From positions 1 through 64,000 of the forward strand of contig CAKZOU010000032.1 in NCBI GenBank assembly GCA_937138255.1: a stretch of DNA of 64,000 nucleotides, given 5' to 3'. Below the pieces are notes generated by a model, which worked only from the letters and a program-made list of their open reading frames with translations, searched no databases and had not been told where the DNA came from. A program made the position numbers and the translations under genes. Positions 1-9,420 of this stretch are shown piece after piece; the first letter of the stretch is position 1; every line of letters begins with the position of its first letter. Origin of the DNA: an uncultured Paracoccaceae bacterium. Lineage in GTDB: Bacteria; Pseudomonadota; Alphaproteobacteria; Rhodobacterales; Rhodobacteraceae.

Positions 1-284
1 CCTGAGAAACGGTTCGGATGAGGCTCTCGCAGGAGCGTTTACTGCGAGTCAGTAATAAATTGCCCCCCCTTGGCGCCCTGTCTGGATTAAGGCGCCAAAA
101 GGGGGGCAGGTCATCGCCACCTTTCCGGTCGAAAAACCTTCAAGATCAAGTGAATCGCCGCCCCTGTTGAGTGGCGCTCTTCTTGTTTCGCGTTTGCTCG
201 TTATGTTCCCGAACGATCCAGACCTGCTCAAATTGGTCTGCAAACATCTACAAGCGCAACTTGCGCGTACGGCAAGTGAGAAGC
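1..284. other. Intergenic left edge, no gene seen
   Basis: No convincing coding sequence is visible. The short open frames here lack ribosome binding sites and resemble nothing I know. The only structure is a long inverted repeat at 61-108, listed separately. Confidence 0.6.
61..108. terminator. Long inverted repeat, possible terminator
   Basis: Left arm 61-77 (TGCCCCCCCTTGGCGCC) pairs with right arm 91-108 with a single 1-2 nt irregularity, around a 13-nt loop. Read on the minus strand, the stem is followed by a T-rich stretch (complement of 50-60). It could end transcripts of the ABC exporter gene, although it lies about 180 nt past that stop codon, or those of a gene left of the window. 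Confidence 0.5.
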
Positions 285-2096
285 CTAGTCTTCGATGGCG
301 TCTGTCTGGCTTGGATCGTAGTTCTTATACTGGGCATCAAAGAGGTCTTTGAACTTGCCGCCCATCGCCATCAAATCCTCAAAGCTACCCCACTCGACCA
401 CCTCACCACATTCAACATAGCAGATCTGGTCTGCGTCCAACACTGTGGACAGCCGGTGCGCGATAATGATCGTGGTGCGCTTGTTCGAGATTGTCTCGAT
501 CGCCGCCTTGACGCTTGCTTCGGAGTGGCTGTCGAGCGCACTGGTGGCCTCGTCCAGAAGCAGGATCGGTGCGTCGCGCAGGATGGCGCGGGCAATCGAA
601 AGACGCTGCCTTTGCCCCCCCGATAGGGCTGATCCATTCTCTCCAATCCGAGCGAGGTAGCCCTTTGGTAGCAACATGATGAAGTCATGCGCATTGGCCA
701 CTTTCGCCGCAGTCTCGATCTCTTTGTCCGTGGCGTCGGGTTTCGCCATTAGTAGATTTTCGCGAACCGTTCCGGAAAACAGAAAGGTATCCTGCCCGAC
801 AAACGCGATGTTTTCGCGCAGGGATCGGAAGGTAATGGTTTTCAAATCCTGACCGTCGACACGAACCGCACCACTTTTCGGGTCATAAAGGCGCAGGATC
901 AGGTTCATGATTGATGATTTGCCGCCGCCCGATGGCCCGACCAATGCGGTCGTCTTGCCGGCCGCGAATGTCACCGAAAGATTCTGCAGGACCTGTGTAT
1001 TGCCGACGTAGTTGAAGCCAACCTCGTCGAAGGCGATTTCACCGTCCGTCACGACCAGATCGACGGCATCCGGCGCTTCCACCAAAGTCTGTGGCTCGTC
1101 CAGCAGATTATACATCATGCGCACGCCGATCATGCCACTTTCAATCACTACGCGCACTTTGGACAAGCGGCTGGCAGGTTCATAGGACATCAAGAAAGCT
1201 GTCACAAATGACATCAACTGCCCGGCGCTCCCGGGTTCCTGCCCGAAAACAGGGGTTGCGCTCAGGATTACGATCGAAGCAACGGCCAAGCCCGCGACGG
1301 TATCCAGAAGCGGCATGGTCGCGGCTTGCAACTGCTTCATCCGGTTGGCGCGGCTTTCCACGGTGTCGACCGCGGAGTTCATTCTGCCGTGCATCCTGTC
1401 TTCCAGATTGAACGCCTTGATGATGCGCGCGCCGCCAGAGGTCTCCTGAATGACTTTGATGATTTCGCCCATACCGGCCATCTCTTGCGACATGACCAAA
1501 CGAACCTGTTTGAGAATTCGCTGAATCCCCAGAACGACAATAGGCGCAACGACAATGCTGATCATCGACAGAGCCGGCTGTTGGTAGACCATGACCGCGA
1601 CCAGGCCGGCCAGGGTCAGCACATCCCGCACGAAACCGGAAACGACGCTGTCAATAATCCGTCGGGCGGCCTCGGCGCCCTTTGTGACCCGAAGCAAGAG
1701 TTCCGAGGAATCGGTCTTGGAATAAAAGGCCATGCCCTGTGACAGCATACGCTCATAGATCTGCATCTGCTTTTGCGCGACAATCCTGTTGCCAGCGCGC
1801 GCCATCAGCACCTCTTGCGCGTACATCGCCGCCCCACGGAACATAAAGATCAAGGCCACCCCGGCCCCTACCGAGATCACCTGAAGTTGGCTGGACGGTG
1901 CCGAAAGAGTATCAATGATCCGCCCCATCATCCATGCCGATGCGGCAGTGCAGAGCGCTACAAGGACCATAGCCACAACCGCCGCCAGATATTTCCAGCG
2001 ATGCTCTCTAAAGCTTTCCAGAAGCAGGCGTGTTAAAACGCGATCATTTGGCAGTCGTGCGAGCCATCGATCGTACCAAGCGTTCTTGTCAGACAT
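285..2096 (-). CDS. ABC exporter, fused permease-ATPase (MsbA-like half transporter)
   Basis: The 603-residue protein has the usual half-exporter architecture: an N-terminal membrane domain (about residues 30-310, six hydrophobic spans) followed by a nucleotide-binding domain. The ATPase shows Walker A GPSGGGKSS, the signature LSGGQRQR and Walker B ILLLDEATSALD, then the switch His in IIAHRLST. Such proteins work as homodimers in the inner membrane and export lipids, peptides or drugs. The sequence does not tell the substrate. The gene stands alone, with no partner or regulator next to it. It might be an MsbA-type lipid flippase, but a multidrug or polysaccharide exporter is equally possible. 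Confidence 0.9.
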   Translation of the reverse strand: MSDKNAWYDRWLARLPNDRVLTRLLLESFREHRWKYLAAVVAMVLVALCTAASAWMMGRIIDTLSAPSSQLQVISVGAGVALIFMFRGAAMYAQEVLMARAGNRIVAQKQMQIYERMLSQGMAFYSKTDSSELLLRVTKGAEAARRIIDSVVSGFVRDVLTLAGLVAVMVYQQPALSMISIVVAPIVVLGIQRILKQVRLVMSQEMAGMGEIIKVIQETSGGARIIKAFNLEDRMHGRMNSAVDTVESRANRMKQLQAATMPLLDTVAGLAVASIVILSATPVFGQEPGSAGQLMSFVTAFLMSYEPASRLSKVRVVIESGMIGVRMMYNLLDEPQTLVEAPDAVDLVVTDGEIAFDEVGFNYVGNTQVLQNLSVTFAAGKTTALVGPSGGGKSSIMNLILRLYDPKSGAVRVDGQDLKTITFRSLRENIAFVGQDTFLFSGTVRENLLMAKPDATDKEIETAAKVANAHDFIMLLPKGYLARIGENGSALSGGQRQRLSIARAILRDAPILLLDEATSALDSHSEASVKAAIETISNKRTTIIIAHRLSTVLDADQICYVECGEVVEWGSFEDLMAMGGKFKDLFDAQYKNYDPSQTDAIED

Positions 2097-2469
2097 CAGC
2101 TACCTTGCCACGGCAAAAGGAAATGGCCGCCGAATTGATGGCGCGCCTCGAAGGTAGACGATCAGCGGGGCGCAAGAATTCTTCATTTCGCCTAACTACA
2201 TTGGGAGTATGACTGCCGCAACATATGTCGTCCGCGATCCAATCCCAAGTGTCTGGACAGATTTCGGTTTCGCTTCTGCGCAAATCGCCCGACTGACCCA
2301 GCTCGCAACTCCGGACGTCGAGCGACCAACAACGGGGTTCGGCGCTACATCGGTTGACTGACGGAGCGTGCTTCCTGTAGCTCGGTGTTTTTGCGGAGAC
2401 TCAGACAAGTCTGCTCATGGACAAGACGTCCGAAGAGACGTTGGCCTCCGATCCGCTCCGAGGGCGGCG
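2097..2469. other. Gene-poor gap, 373 bp
   Basis: Between the ABC exporter start and the LacI-type regulator stop I find no convincing gene. A 50-codon plus-strand frame starts at ATG 2209, after GGGAG, and ends near 2361. It resembles no family I know, and its origin (chance or gene remnant) is unresolved. Confidence 0.5.
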
Positions 2470-3534
2470 TCACGTCGATCTGGCATAGTCCTCGGGCGCT
2501 TCCTCGGGCTGGTCGAGGGCTTGCATGAGGGGTTCGGGCGCTTTTCGGATGATCTTGAGCGCGGCTTTTGAAAGAAAGTCGCCGGCTTTTGCGACGTCCT
2601 CGCTTGCTACGAGAATCTGAGGTCGGAAAAGACTCAGGATCGGCACCGTTTCCTTCGAGAAGATGTCAAAGTCCTCTCCAAGCCTCTTCCCTGCCTCTTC
2701 GATGCCGGCTGCTGCCGCCATCGTGGCGTTGGGAGAGGGGGAAACAAGGGCGTCATATTCGGGGATGGCTGCAATCAGATCGCGAATGTGGTTGCTGATG
2801 ACAGCCCGCTTGCCGTCACTGTCGACGCCTTTGGCAATGTCGAGTTGGATACCGGCCTCTTTCGCGGCCTCGTCGGCGCCGGCGACGATTTCGAGCGCGT
2901 AGTTCTGATCCAGTGGTGGCGCGATCAGCAAGAGCTTCTTGCGGCCGCGCTTGGCCAGAGCTTCGACGGCAAGGCGACCAAAAGCCTTGTTGTCATAATC
3001 AAAATAGGCGTGCTGGTCGCTCCATATGGTCCGGCCGTGGGTCACGAATGGAAAGCCGATGTCCATGAGGTATCGAACGCGGGGGTCTTCCGGCTGGATC
3101 CGGTTGATGATGATGGCATCCGCGGTTCCGTTCTGGACGATATAGCGGATCGGCTTCATCGGATCGTCGTCGGGAAAATCCGGCGTCACGACGAGATGGT
3201 AGGGGGTTCCGCGAAGGCCCGTTGCGATAGATGAGATCAGACGCGACGTCAGGTTCATTGCATCGTGATCCGTTGCAAGAACCAGACTGATGACATTCGT
3301 CTTGCCCGTGCGGAGGCGAACGCCCGCACGGTTGGGAACATAGCCGATCTCATCGGCGATCTGGCGCACCCGTTCTTTTGTCTTTTGACTGATGTCGGGT
3401 GCATCGCCCAGCGCGCGCGAGACGGTTTGAATCGCCAGACCGCTGAGTTGGGCAATCGTCTTGAGAGTCGGCCGCTCCTGAGTCGTTCTGCCCCGAATAG
3501 GGGCCGTCGGAGACTGTGGATCGGAAGACGCCAT
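2470..3534 (-). CDS. LacI-family transcriptional repressor of the glucan locus
   Basis: This is a 354-residue DNA-binding regulator. The N-terminal helix-turn-helix spans about residues 22-70 (TLKTIAQLSGLAIQTVSRAL, then the hinge region), and the rest is a periplasmic-binding-protein-like sugar sensor. I chose ATG 3534 because AAGGGA sits five bases upstream; an ATG at 3573 would add 13 residues behind a poorer site. It is transcribed away from the ABC importer and glucanase genes, and the region between holds two LacI-style palindromes. It is therefore probably a repressor of those genes, relieved by a glucan-derived oligosaccharide. That role is inferred from position. Confidence 0.88.
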   Translation of the reverse strand: MASSDPQSPTAPIRGRTTQERPTLKTIAQLSGLAIQTVSRALGDAPDISQKTKERVRQIADEIGYVPNRAGVRLRTGKTNVISLVLATDHDAMNLTSRLISSIATGLRGTPYHLVVTPDFPDDDPMKPIRYIVQNGTADAIIINRIQPEDPRVRYLMDIGFPFVTHGRTIWSDQHAYFDYDNKAFGRLAVEALAKRGRKKLLLIAPPLDQNYALEIVAGADEAAKEAGIQLDIAKGVDSDGKRAVISNHIRDLIAAIPEYDALVSPSPNATMAAAAGIEEAGKRLGEDFDIFSKETVPILSLFRPQILVASEDVAKAGDFLSKAALKIIRKAPEPLMQALDQPEEAPEDYARST

Positions 3535-3664
3535 GAGATTCCCTTGCGCTGCGTCGATTTCTTTCGCGGGCATAACTATCCCAATTTCAAAGCCTTGGCA
3601 CGGTTTCCCGTGGCTACGGCCCTGAATCTAGTCCTAGCACAGAAATTTTTGCTTGAAACAAATT

Positions 3665-3700
3665 TCTGTAACGTTACAGATTGTCCTATAACGTTACAGA
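3665..3700. promoter_or_regulatory. Twin LacI-type operators
   Basis: A perfect 16-bp palindrome TCTGTAACGTTACAGA occupies 3665-3680. A second, imperfect copy (TATAACGTTACAGA, 3687-3700) follows, with centres exactly 20 bp apart, about two helical turns. The central CG step and A/T flanks are typical of LacI-family sites. The second copy overlaps TATAAC at 3687, a possible -10 box, and lies just before the ribosome binding site of the substrate-binding protein gene. Confidence 0.8.
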
Positions 3701-3716
3701 TAGGGAGGACTCGCAC

Positions 3717-5366
3717 GTGACGTTCCGTACTCCAATGACTGCAGTGGCCGTTGTGGCGCTGCTTGCATCGCAGGCGCACGCCGAAGGGATGCACGCGCAA
3801 GGCGGCACCCTGACTGTGCCGATTATCACCACGACCTTCGTGGAGGATTTCAACCCGTTCTCGGGCGCGCAGATCGAACTGATCCGTGGCACGATGTTCG
3901 AGCCGCTGTTCGTCCACAACGTCCTGCGCGGCGAGATCAACTGGCGTCTGGCCGAGAGCTTTGAATACAGCGCCGACTTCATGTCGTTCACGATCCATCT
4001 CAAAGACGGCCTCACATGGTCGGACGGCGAGGCCCTCGATGCCGATGACGTTGCCTTCTCGCTTGGCGTCGGCGGCGAAAACGTCGCGCTCGACAAGTCG
4101 GGCAAGTGGGCCGATGGCCTGATCAAGTCCGTCACCGCGACCGACAGCCGGACTGTGGTTGTCGAGTTTAACCGCGCTGACGCGACCTTCGACTGGTATC
4201 TCGAAGATGCCTACATCGTCCCCGAGCACATCTGGGCCGGTGTCGAGGACAAGCTCACCTTCAAGAACGCCAACCCGGTTGGTTCGGGCCCGATCACCGA
4301 AGTGACCGCCGTTCGCGACAACCAGGTCGAAATTTGCCGCAACCCGAATTACTACAAGGCCGACGAAGGTCTGCCCTATCTCGACTGCATCAAGTATCGC
4401 CAGTATTCGGACAACTCGCAGATCCAGCCGGCCCTCATGGCCGACGAGATCGACTGGGGTTCGAACTTCATCGCCGATATCGACAAGACCTATGTCGCCG
4501 GCAACCCCGAGACCCATGGCTACTGGTATCCGGCCAACGACCTGATCAACATCTATCTCAATACCCGTCAGGCGCCGTTCAGCGATATCGCCTTCCGCCA
4601 GGCCTTCTCGATGGCTCTGGATCGCGACACGATCGTCGATCTCGCCGCCTATGGCTATCCGACCCCGGAGCGCCACGTCACCGGTATTGGCGAGTTCTTC
4701 AAGGCGAGCTTCAACGACGAGGTCAACGCCAAGTATGACTATCTCGCTGAATACAACACCGACGCCGCCAACAAGCTGCTCGACGATGCCGGCTATGCCG
4801 ACGTCGATGGCGACGGCTTCCGTGAAAACCCCGATGGCAGCGCGATCGACTTCGGTATTCATGTGGTGAACGGCTGGACCGACTGGGTGCAGACCGTGCA
4901 GATGACCACCGAGTATCTGGCGGAAATCGGCATCAAGGCCCGCACCGAAGCTGTTGACTGGGCAGTCTACGATGGCGCGCTGAAAGAGGGCACCTATGAA
5001 GCCTCGATCAACTGGTCGGTGACCGGTTCCGATCCAATCGCCGCCTACCGGGATTACTTCCACCCGGCGCGCGAGGGCCAGAGCTGGCACACCAACCACG
5101 GCAAGGCTTCGGCCGAGATGGGCGCTCTGATCGACGAATACGGTCAGACCGACAATGCCGAGCGTCGTCAGGAAATCCTCGCGACCCTGATGGAGTATAC
5201 CGCCGAAGAGCTTCCCTTCGTGCCGGTCTTCTCGAACCCGACATGGTACCAGTACAACTCGACCCGCGTCGAAGGCTGGCCGACCGCCGAGAACCCGACC
5301 GTTCAGCCGGTGTTCTATGCGACGGGCCGCAAGCTCCTGGTCTTCGAAGGCCTCTACGCCAAGTAA
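3717..5366 (+). CDS. ABC importer substrate-binding protein, family 5 (glucan oligosaccharide or peptide)
   Basis: A 549-residue periplasmic binding protein of the oligopeptide/oligosaccharide class (SBP_bac_5). It starts with a signal peptide ending near the AHAEG cleavage region. The GTG start at 3717 is chosen because GGGAGGA lies seven bases upstream; an upstream ATG at 3681 would sit inside the operator. The family motif region around TVHLKDGLTWSDGE-type sequence (here SFTIHLKDGLTWSDGE) is intact. Although the fold is shared with peptide receptors, the gene leads an operon ending in two beta-glucan hydrolases, so the cargo is probably short beta-1,3- or mixed-linkage glucan fragments. 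A strong hairpin follows the stop codon. Confidence 0.88.
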   Translation: MTFRTPMTAVAVVALLASQAHAEGMHAQGGTLTVPIITTTFVEDFNPFSGAQIELIRGTMFEPLFVHNVLRGEINWRLAESFEYSADFMSFTIHLKDGLTWSDGEALDADDVAFSLGVGGENVALDKSGKWADGLIKSVTATDSRTVVVEFNRADATFDWYLEDAYIVPEHIWAGVEDKLTFKNANPVGSGPITEVTAVRDNQVEICRNPNYYKADEGLPYLDCIKYRQYSDNSQIQPALMADEIDWGSNFIADIDKTYVAGNPETHGYWYPANDLINIYLNTRQAPFSDIAFRQAFSMALDRDTIVDLAAYGYPTPERHVTGIGEFFKASFNDEVNAKYDYLAEYNTDAANKLLDDAGYADVDGDGFRENPDGSAIDFGIHVVNGWTDWVQTVQMTTEYLAEIGIKARTEAVDWAVYDGALKEGTYEASINWSVTGSDPIAAYRDYFHPAREGQSWHTNHGKASAEMGALIDEYGQTDNAERRQEILATLMEYTAEELPFVPVFSNPTWYQYNSTRVEGWPTAENPTVQPVFYATGRKLLVFEGLYAK

Positions 5367-5372
5367 GCCAAA

Positions 5373-5401
5373 GGAGCCCCGGCCAGACCGGCCGGGGCTC
5401 C
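5373..5401 (+). other. Intra-operon mRNA hairpin after the binding-protein gene
   Basis: A perfect 12-bp stem (GGAGCCCCGGCC, 5373-5384, with its complement 5390-5401) closes a 5-nt loop. No T-run follows, so it is more likely a 3' stabiliser that raises the level of binding-protein mRNA relative to the permease genes than a full terminator. The gap to the next gene is 153 bp, much longer than other gaps in this operon. Confidence 0.75.
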
Positions 5402-5519
5402 GACCCAAACCTGCGAGGCATTCTGCCTCGTCTGGAGCCGGGCACCTTCACGCGGCTTTCTCCCATGGCGGCGCGCCCGGTTCCTCCCTTTTCCCGCTGT
5501 AATTCACCGAGGTGCTGAG

Positions 5520-6494
5520 ATGGCGTTTCTCATTCGTCGACTGGCCTTCTATTTCGTGGCGGTCTTTGTCGCGATCACCTTCAACTTCATCTTGCCCCGT
5601 CTCATGCCTGGCGATCCGGTGGACGCCCTTTTTGCCGCCGCCGCCGGACGGATGCCGATTGAGACCCTCGAAGCCTATCGCGAGATGCTCGGGTTCGTGG
5701 ATGGTCCGGTCTGGGTTCAGTATCTCCAGTATCTGAAAAGCGTTGTGACCTTCGATCTCGGCCCTGCGATTATGATGTTTCCTGTCCCGGTGACCGAGGT
5801 TCTGGGCAATACCCTGCCTTGGACGATTTTCCTTGCTGGCTTTGCCACGCTATTCTCCATCGGAGCGGGATGCTTCATCGGCCTTTACGCCTCGTTCAAC
5901 CGCGGCGGGCTGGTTGACCGGTTCGTGCCTTTCATCTGGCAATTCATCGCCTCGATGCCGCAGGCCGTGACCGCGCTTTTCGCCTTCTTCGTCTTTGCGC
6001 TCACGCTCAAGTGGTTTCCGTTGGGCTTTGGCGCCAACCCCGATCTCGATCCCGGTTGGAACCTGACCTACATCGGCAGCGTGTTGCATCACGCGATCCT
6101 GCCGATGGTTACGCTCGTGGTGTCGATGCTGGCCACATGGATCTTCACCATGCGCAACGCGATGGTGAACGTCCTTGGCGAGGACTACATCACCATGGCC
6201 CGCGCCAAGGGCCTCAGCTCAAACCGGATCATGATCCACTACGCGGCGCGCAACGCGATCCTGCCGGTCGTCACCGCAGTTTCGATGGCCCTTGGTTTCG
6301 CGGTGGCAGGGCAGGTCTTTATCGAGACCGTCTACAATTATCCCGGCGTCGGGCAGCTCATCATCAAGTCCGTCTCGGCGCGGGATTATCCGTTGATGCA
6401 GGCCTGTTTCCTTCTGATCGTGCTCTGCGTTCTGGCCGCCAATTTCCTCGCCGACGTTCTCTACGTCTTCCTCGATCCCCGCCTGCGGAAATAG
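5520..6494 (+). CDS. ABC importer permease, DppB/OppB type
   Basis: This 324-residue inner-membrane protein has about six hydrophobic segments. It carries the permease EAA-type loop (GEDYITMARAKGLSSNRIM, about residues 220-240) that docks on the ATPase. Its length and N-terminal LIRRLAFYFV opening are those of DppB-type permeases. It forms the translocation channel with the next gene product. An RBS-like GAGGTG precedes the ATG by several bases. Confidence 0.92.
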   Translation: MAFLIRRLAFYFVAVFVAITFNFILPRLMPGDPVDALFAAAAGRMPIETLEAYREMLGFVDGPVWVQYLQYLKSVVTFDLGPAIMMFPVPVTEVLGNTLPWTIFLAGFATLFSIGAGCFIGLYASFNRGGLVDRFVPFIWQFIASMPQAVTALFAFFVFALTLKWFPLGFGANPDLDPGWNLTYIGSVLHHAILPMVTLVVSMLATWIFTMRNAMVNVLGEDYITMARAKGLSSNRIMIHYAARNAILPVVTAVSMALGFAVAGQVFIETVYNYPGVGQLIIKSVSARDYPLMQACFLLIVLCVLAANFLADVLYVFLDPRLRK

Positions 6495-6509
6495 CCCGAA
6501 AGAGATCCC

Positions 6510-7430
6510 ATGCAGACCGTCCGTAATCTCCTTCGCAACATCGTGCGTTTCTTCAACGGCAACCCCGCCGGCATCATTGGTGCGACCATCGTTGCGTTGA
6601 TCCTCGTCGCTTGCCTTGCCGCTCCGGTGTTGACCGACAAGCAGCCCAACAAGCGGGTCGCCCGTGGCCATCAGCCGCCGAGTGCCGAGCTGATCCTAGG
6701 CTCTACCCGCGCCGGGAAAGACGTCTATACCCAGATCCTCTACGGCGGGCGCGTCTCCCTGATGGTCGCCTTCTCGGCCGCTGCCGTCACCACGGCGATT
6801 GCACTGACGGCCGGAGTTTCGTCCGGCTACTTCGGGGGTCGAACCGACGAGATCATGATGGCTGTGACCAACGTCATGCTCGTTTTCCCGCAGCTGCCTC
6901 TTCTGATAATCTTGGCCGCGTTCCTTGGGCAGGTGGGGCCAGTGGTCATCGCTTTGATCCTGGGGCTCACCTCATGGCCATGGGGCGCACGGGTGATGCG
7001 CAGTCAGACCCTCGCCCTGCGTAACAAGGAGTTCGTGACCGCCGCCGAAGTGATGGGCGAGACCAAGCTGCGGATCATCTTCGTCGAGATCATCCCCAAT
7101 CTTATCAGCCTTGTCGCCGGTATGTTTGTCGGCACCTCGCTCTATGCCATCGGCGCGCAAGCGGGTCTTGAATTCCTTGGCCTTGGCGATCCCACGGTCG
7201 TGAGCTGGGGCACCATGCTTTATTGGGCGCAATCGAGTGCTGCCTTCTATGTCGGCGCATGGTGGGATTTCGTGGCCCCCGGCACGGTGATCGCGCTCAT
7301 GGGTGGCGGCCTCGCACTCCTCAACATCTCGATTGATCAGGTCTCGAACCCCAAGCTGCGGACCGGGCGCTATCTCGCCACATGGAAGCGGCTCAAGGCT
7401 GAGATCGAAGCCAAGCGGAGGCAGGCATAA
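6510..7430 (+). CDS. ABC importer permease, DppC/OppC type
   Basis: A 306-residue membrane permease with an N-terminal span, the DppC-type LGSTRAGKDVYTQILYGGRV segment, and the cytoplasmic coupling loop near NKEFVTAAEVMGETKLRII. It pairs with the preceding DppB-type subunit. Its final codons overlap the start of the next gene by one base (stop TAATG arrangement at 7428-7432), suggesting translational coupling. Confidence 0.92.
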   Translation: MQTVRNLLRNIVRFFNGNPAGIIGATIVALILVACLAAPVLTDKQPNKRVARGHQPPSAELILGSTRAGKDVYTQILYGGRVSLMVAFSAAAVTTAIALTAGVSSGYFGGRTDEIMMAVTNVMLVFPQLPLLIILAAFLGQVGPVVIALILGLTSWPWGARVMRSQTLALRNKEFVTAAEVMGETKLRIIFVEIIPNLISLVAGMFVGTSLYAIGAQAGLEFLGLGDPTVVSWGTMLYWAQSSAAFYVGAWWDFVAPGTVIALMGGGLALLNISIDQVSNPKLRTGRYLATWKRLKAEIEAKRRQA

Positions 7431-8410
7431 TGTCGGCGGCGACCCCCCTTCTTCAGGTCCGCAATGTGTCGGTCGACTATGTGACCGACTATGGCAACGC
7501 GCGCGCCGTGAATGATGTCTCGCTTGATATCATGCCCGGTGAAACTGTTGGCCTCGCGGGTGAATCCGGCTGCGGCAAGAGCACGCTCGCTTTCGCGATC
7601 TCCAATCTGCACGGCGCGCCGGCGTTGATCAGCGAGGGCGAGATCCTGTTCGACAATCGCGATGTTCTGAAAATGTCGCCCAAAGCGCTGCGCAAGTTCC
7701 GCTGGAACGAAGCTTCGATGGTGTTCCAGAGCGCGATGAATGCGCTCAACCCGGTCATCACCATCGGCGCGCAGATCACCGATGTGATCCTGGCGCACAA
7801 GAAGGTCGGTTTCGGCGAAGCTTGGGAGCGCGGCGAAGCGCTTTTGGAAACCGTCGGCATTCATTGCTCGCGCATGACCTCCTATCCCCACCAGCTTTCG
7901 GGCGGGATGCGTCAGCGCGTGGTGATCGCCATTGCCCTCGCTTTGCGGCCGCGCCTGATCATCATGGACGAGCCGACCACGGCCCTCGACGTCGTGGTCG
8001 AGCGCGAGATCATGGACGAGCTCTATGCGCTCAAGAAGGAATTCGGCTTCTCGATCCTTTTCATCTCGCACGACCTCTCGCTGATGGGAGAGATCGCCGA
8101 CCGGATCGGCATCATGTATGCGGGGCGGCTGGTCGAGTTGGGAACATCCTCCGAAATCCTCTCCTCCCCGGTCCATCCCTACACGAAGGGCCTCGTGGCC
8201 TCGTTTCCGACCATTCATGGCCCCAAGGTCCGTCTGGAAGGCATCCCCGGCAATCCGCCCAGCCTTCTCGATCTGCCGACGGGCTGTGCCTTTGCCGAAC
8301 GCTGTAGCCAGCGCACCGAGATTTGCGGCAAAGCGGTGCCCGATCTCGTGCCCTACGGCTCGCGGATCGCGGCCTGCCACGCACTTGGCCCGAAGGAGAG
8401 TGCCGCATGA
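7430..8410 (+). CDS. ABC importer ATPase, DppD/OppD type
   Basis: This 326-residue ATPase has Walker A GESGCGKST, signature LSGGMRQR, Walker B LIIMDEPTTALD and the C-terminal oligopeptide-transporter extension with the Cys-containing segment near CAFAERCSQRTEICG, a conserved Fe-S or structural motif of OppD/DppD-type ATPases. It powers uptake together with the following ATPase. Its stop overlaps the next start (ATGA at 8407-8410). Confidence 0.93.
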   Translation: MSAATPLLQVRNVSVDYVTDYGNARAVNDVSLDIMPGETVGLAGESGCGKSTLAFAISNLHGAPALISEGEILFDNRDVLKMSPKALRKFRWNEASMVFQSAMNALNPVITIGAQITDVILAHKKVGFGEAWERGEALLETVGIHCSRMTSYPHQLSGGMRQRVVIAIALALRPRLIIMDEPTTALDVVVEREIMDELYALKKEFGFSILFISHDLSLMGEIADRIGIMYAGRLVELGTSSEILSSPVHPYTKGLVASFPTIHGPKVRLEGIPGNPPSLLDLPTGCAFAERCSQRTEICGKAVPDLVPYGSRIAACHALGPKESAA

Positions 8411-9387
8411 CTATCCACGCCAAGCAAAGCGAGCTTGTCGCAGAGGGCATCCACATCGATTTCCGGATCGGCGGATCGTTGTTCTCGCCCAAAATGCTCC
8501 GCGCCGTTAGTGACGTGAGTTTCACGCTCAAGGCCGGCGAGGCGCTGGCGATCGTCGGTGAATCCGGGAGCGGCAAGAGCACCGTGGCGCGGGCGCTGTG
8601 CCGTGTGCATCGGCCCACATCCGGCGATGTCGTTCTCGACGGAGAGAACATCCTCAGCCATCCGAAATGGAGCCGACAGAGAGATTTTGCACAGGCCGTG
8701 CAGATGATCTTTCAGGATCCATTCAGCTCGCTCAATCCGGTTCACACCATCCGCCACCATCTTCTGCGCCCACTGCGCCTGCATGGCAAAGAGAGCCGCG
8801 CCGAGACCGATGCCCGCGTTCACGACATCCTCGAGCGCGTGGGGCTGACGCCCGCCGACCGGATCGCCGCCAAGTTCCCGCACGAGCTTTCGGGTGGTCA
8901 GCGGCAAAGGGTTGCCATCGCGCGGGCGCTTGCCGTTGGCGCGCGGTTCATCCTCGCCGATGAGCCGATCTCGATGCTCGATGTGTCGATCCGTCTGGGC
9001 ATCCTGAACCTGATGCACGACATGAAGAAGGACGGCGTGGGCTTCATGTATATCACCCACGACATCGCCACGGCCCGCTATTTCGCCGAGCGCACCGCTG
9101 TCATGTATGTGGGCCATATGGTCGAATGGGGCGAGAGCGACGCCGTCACCCAGACGCCCCGCCACCCCTACACCCAGCTCCTGCTCAGCGCTGTTCCCGA
9201 GGTCGGAAAGCGCGAGAAAGCGCCGCTCAAAGCGCACAAGGCCGAAATACCGCTCCGTACGCCCCAGAGTGTTGGGTGCCCCTTCGTTGAGAGGTGCCCC
9301 AAGGCGGAAAGCCGGTGCCGCCTTTCGATGCCCCCCGTCAAGCAACTGGCCGACGATCATTTCGTCCGCTGTTTCCAGTTCGAATAA
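8407..9387 (+). CDS. ABC importer ATPase, DppF/OppF type
   Basis: A 326-residue ATPase with Walker A GESGSGKST, signature LSGGQRQR, Walker B FILADEPISMLD and the C-terminal cysteine motif (VGCPFVERCPKAESRC). The ATG at 8407 overlaps the previous stop, which decides the start over an earlier in-frame codon at 8323. It is the second ATPase of the heterodimeric motor. GH3 follows 33 bases later. Confidence 0.92.
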   Translation: MTIHAKQSELVAEGIHIDFRIGGSLFSPKMLRAVSDVSFTLKAGEALAIVGESGSGKSTVARALCRVHRPTSGDVVLDGENILSHPKWSRQRDFAQAVQMIFQDPFSSLNPVHTIRHHLLRPLRLHGKESRAETDARVHDILERVGLTPADRIAAKFPHELSGGQRQRVAIARALAVGARFILADEPISMLDVSIRLGILNLMHDMKKDGVGFMYITHDIATARYFAERTAVMYVGHMVEWGESDAVTQTPRHPYTQLLLSAVPEVGKREKAPLKAHKAEIPLRTPQSVGCPFVERCPKAESRCRLSMPPVKQLADDHFVRCFQFE

Positions 9388-9420
9388 GTCCAACCGCGTC
9401 AGGTCAAGAAGAGAACACCC

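Noticed and set aside
3576-5408. 610-codon minus-strand frame opposite the ABC binding protein
   Set aside because: Mirror of the real gene; it covers the operator region and hairpin.
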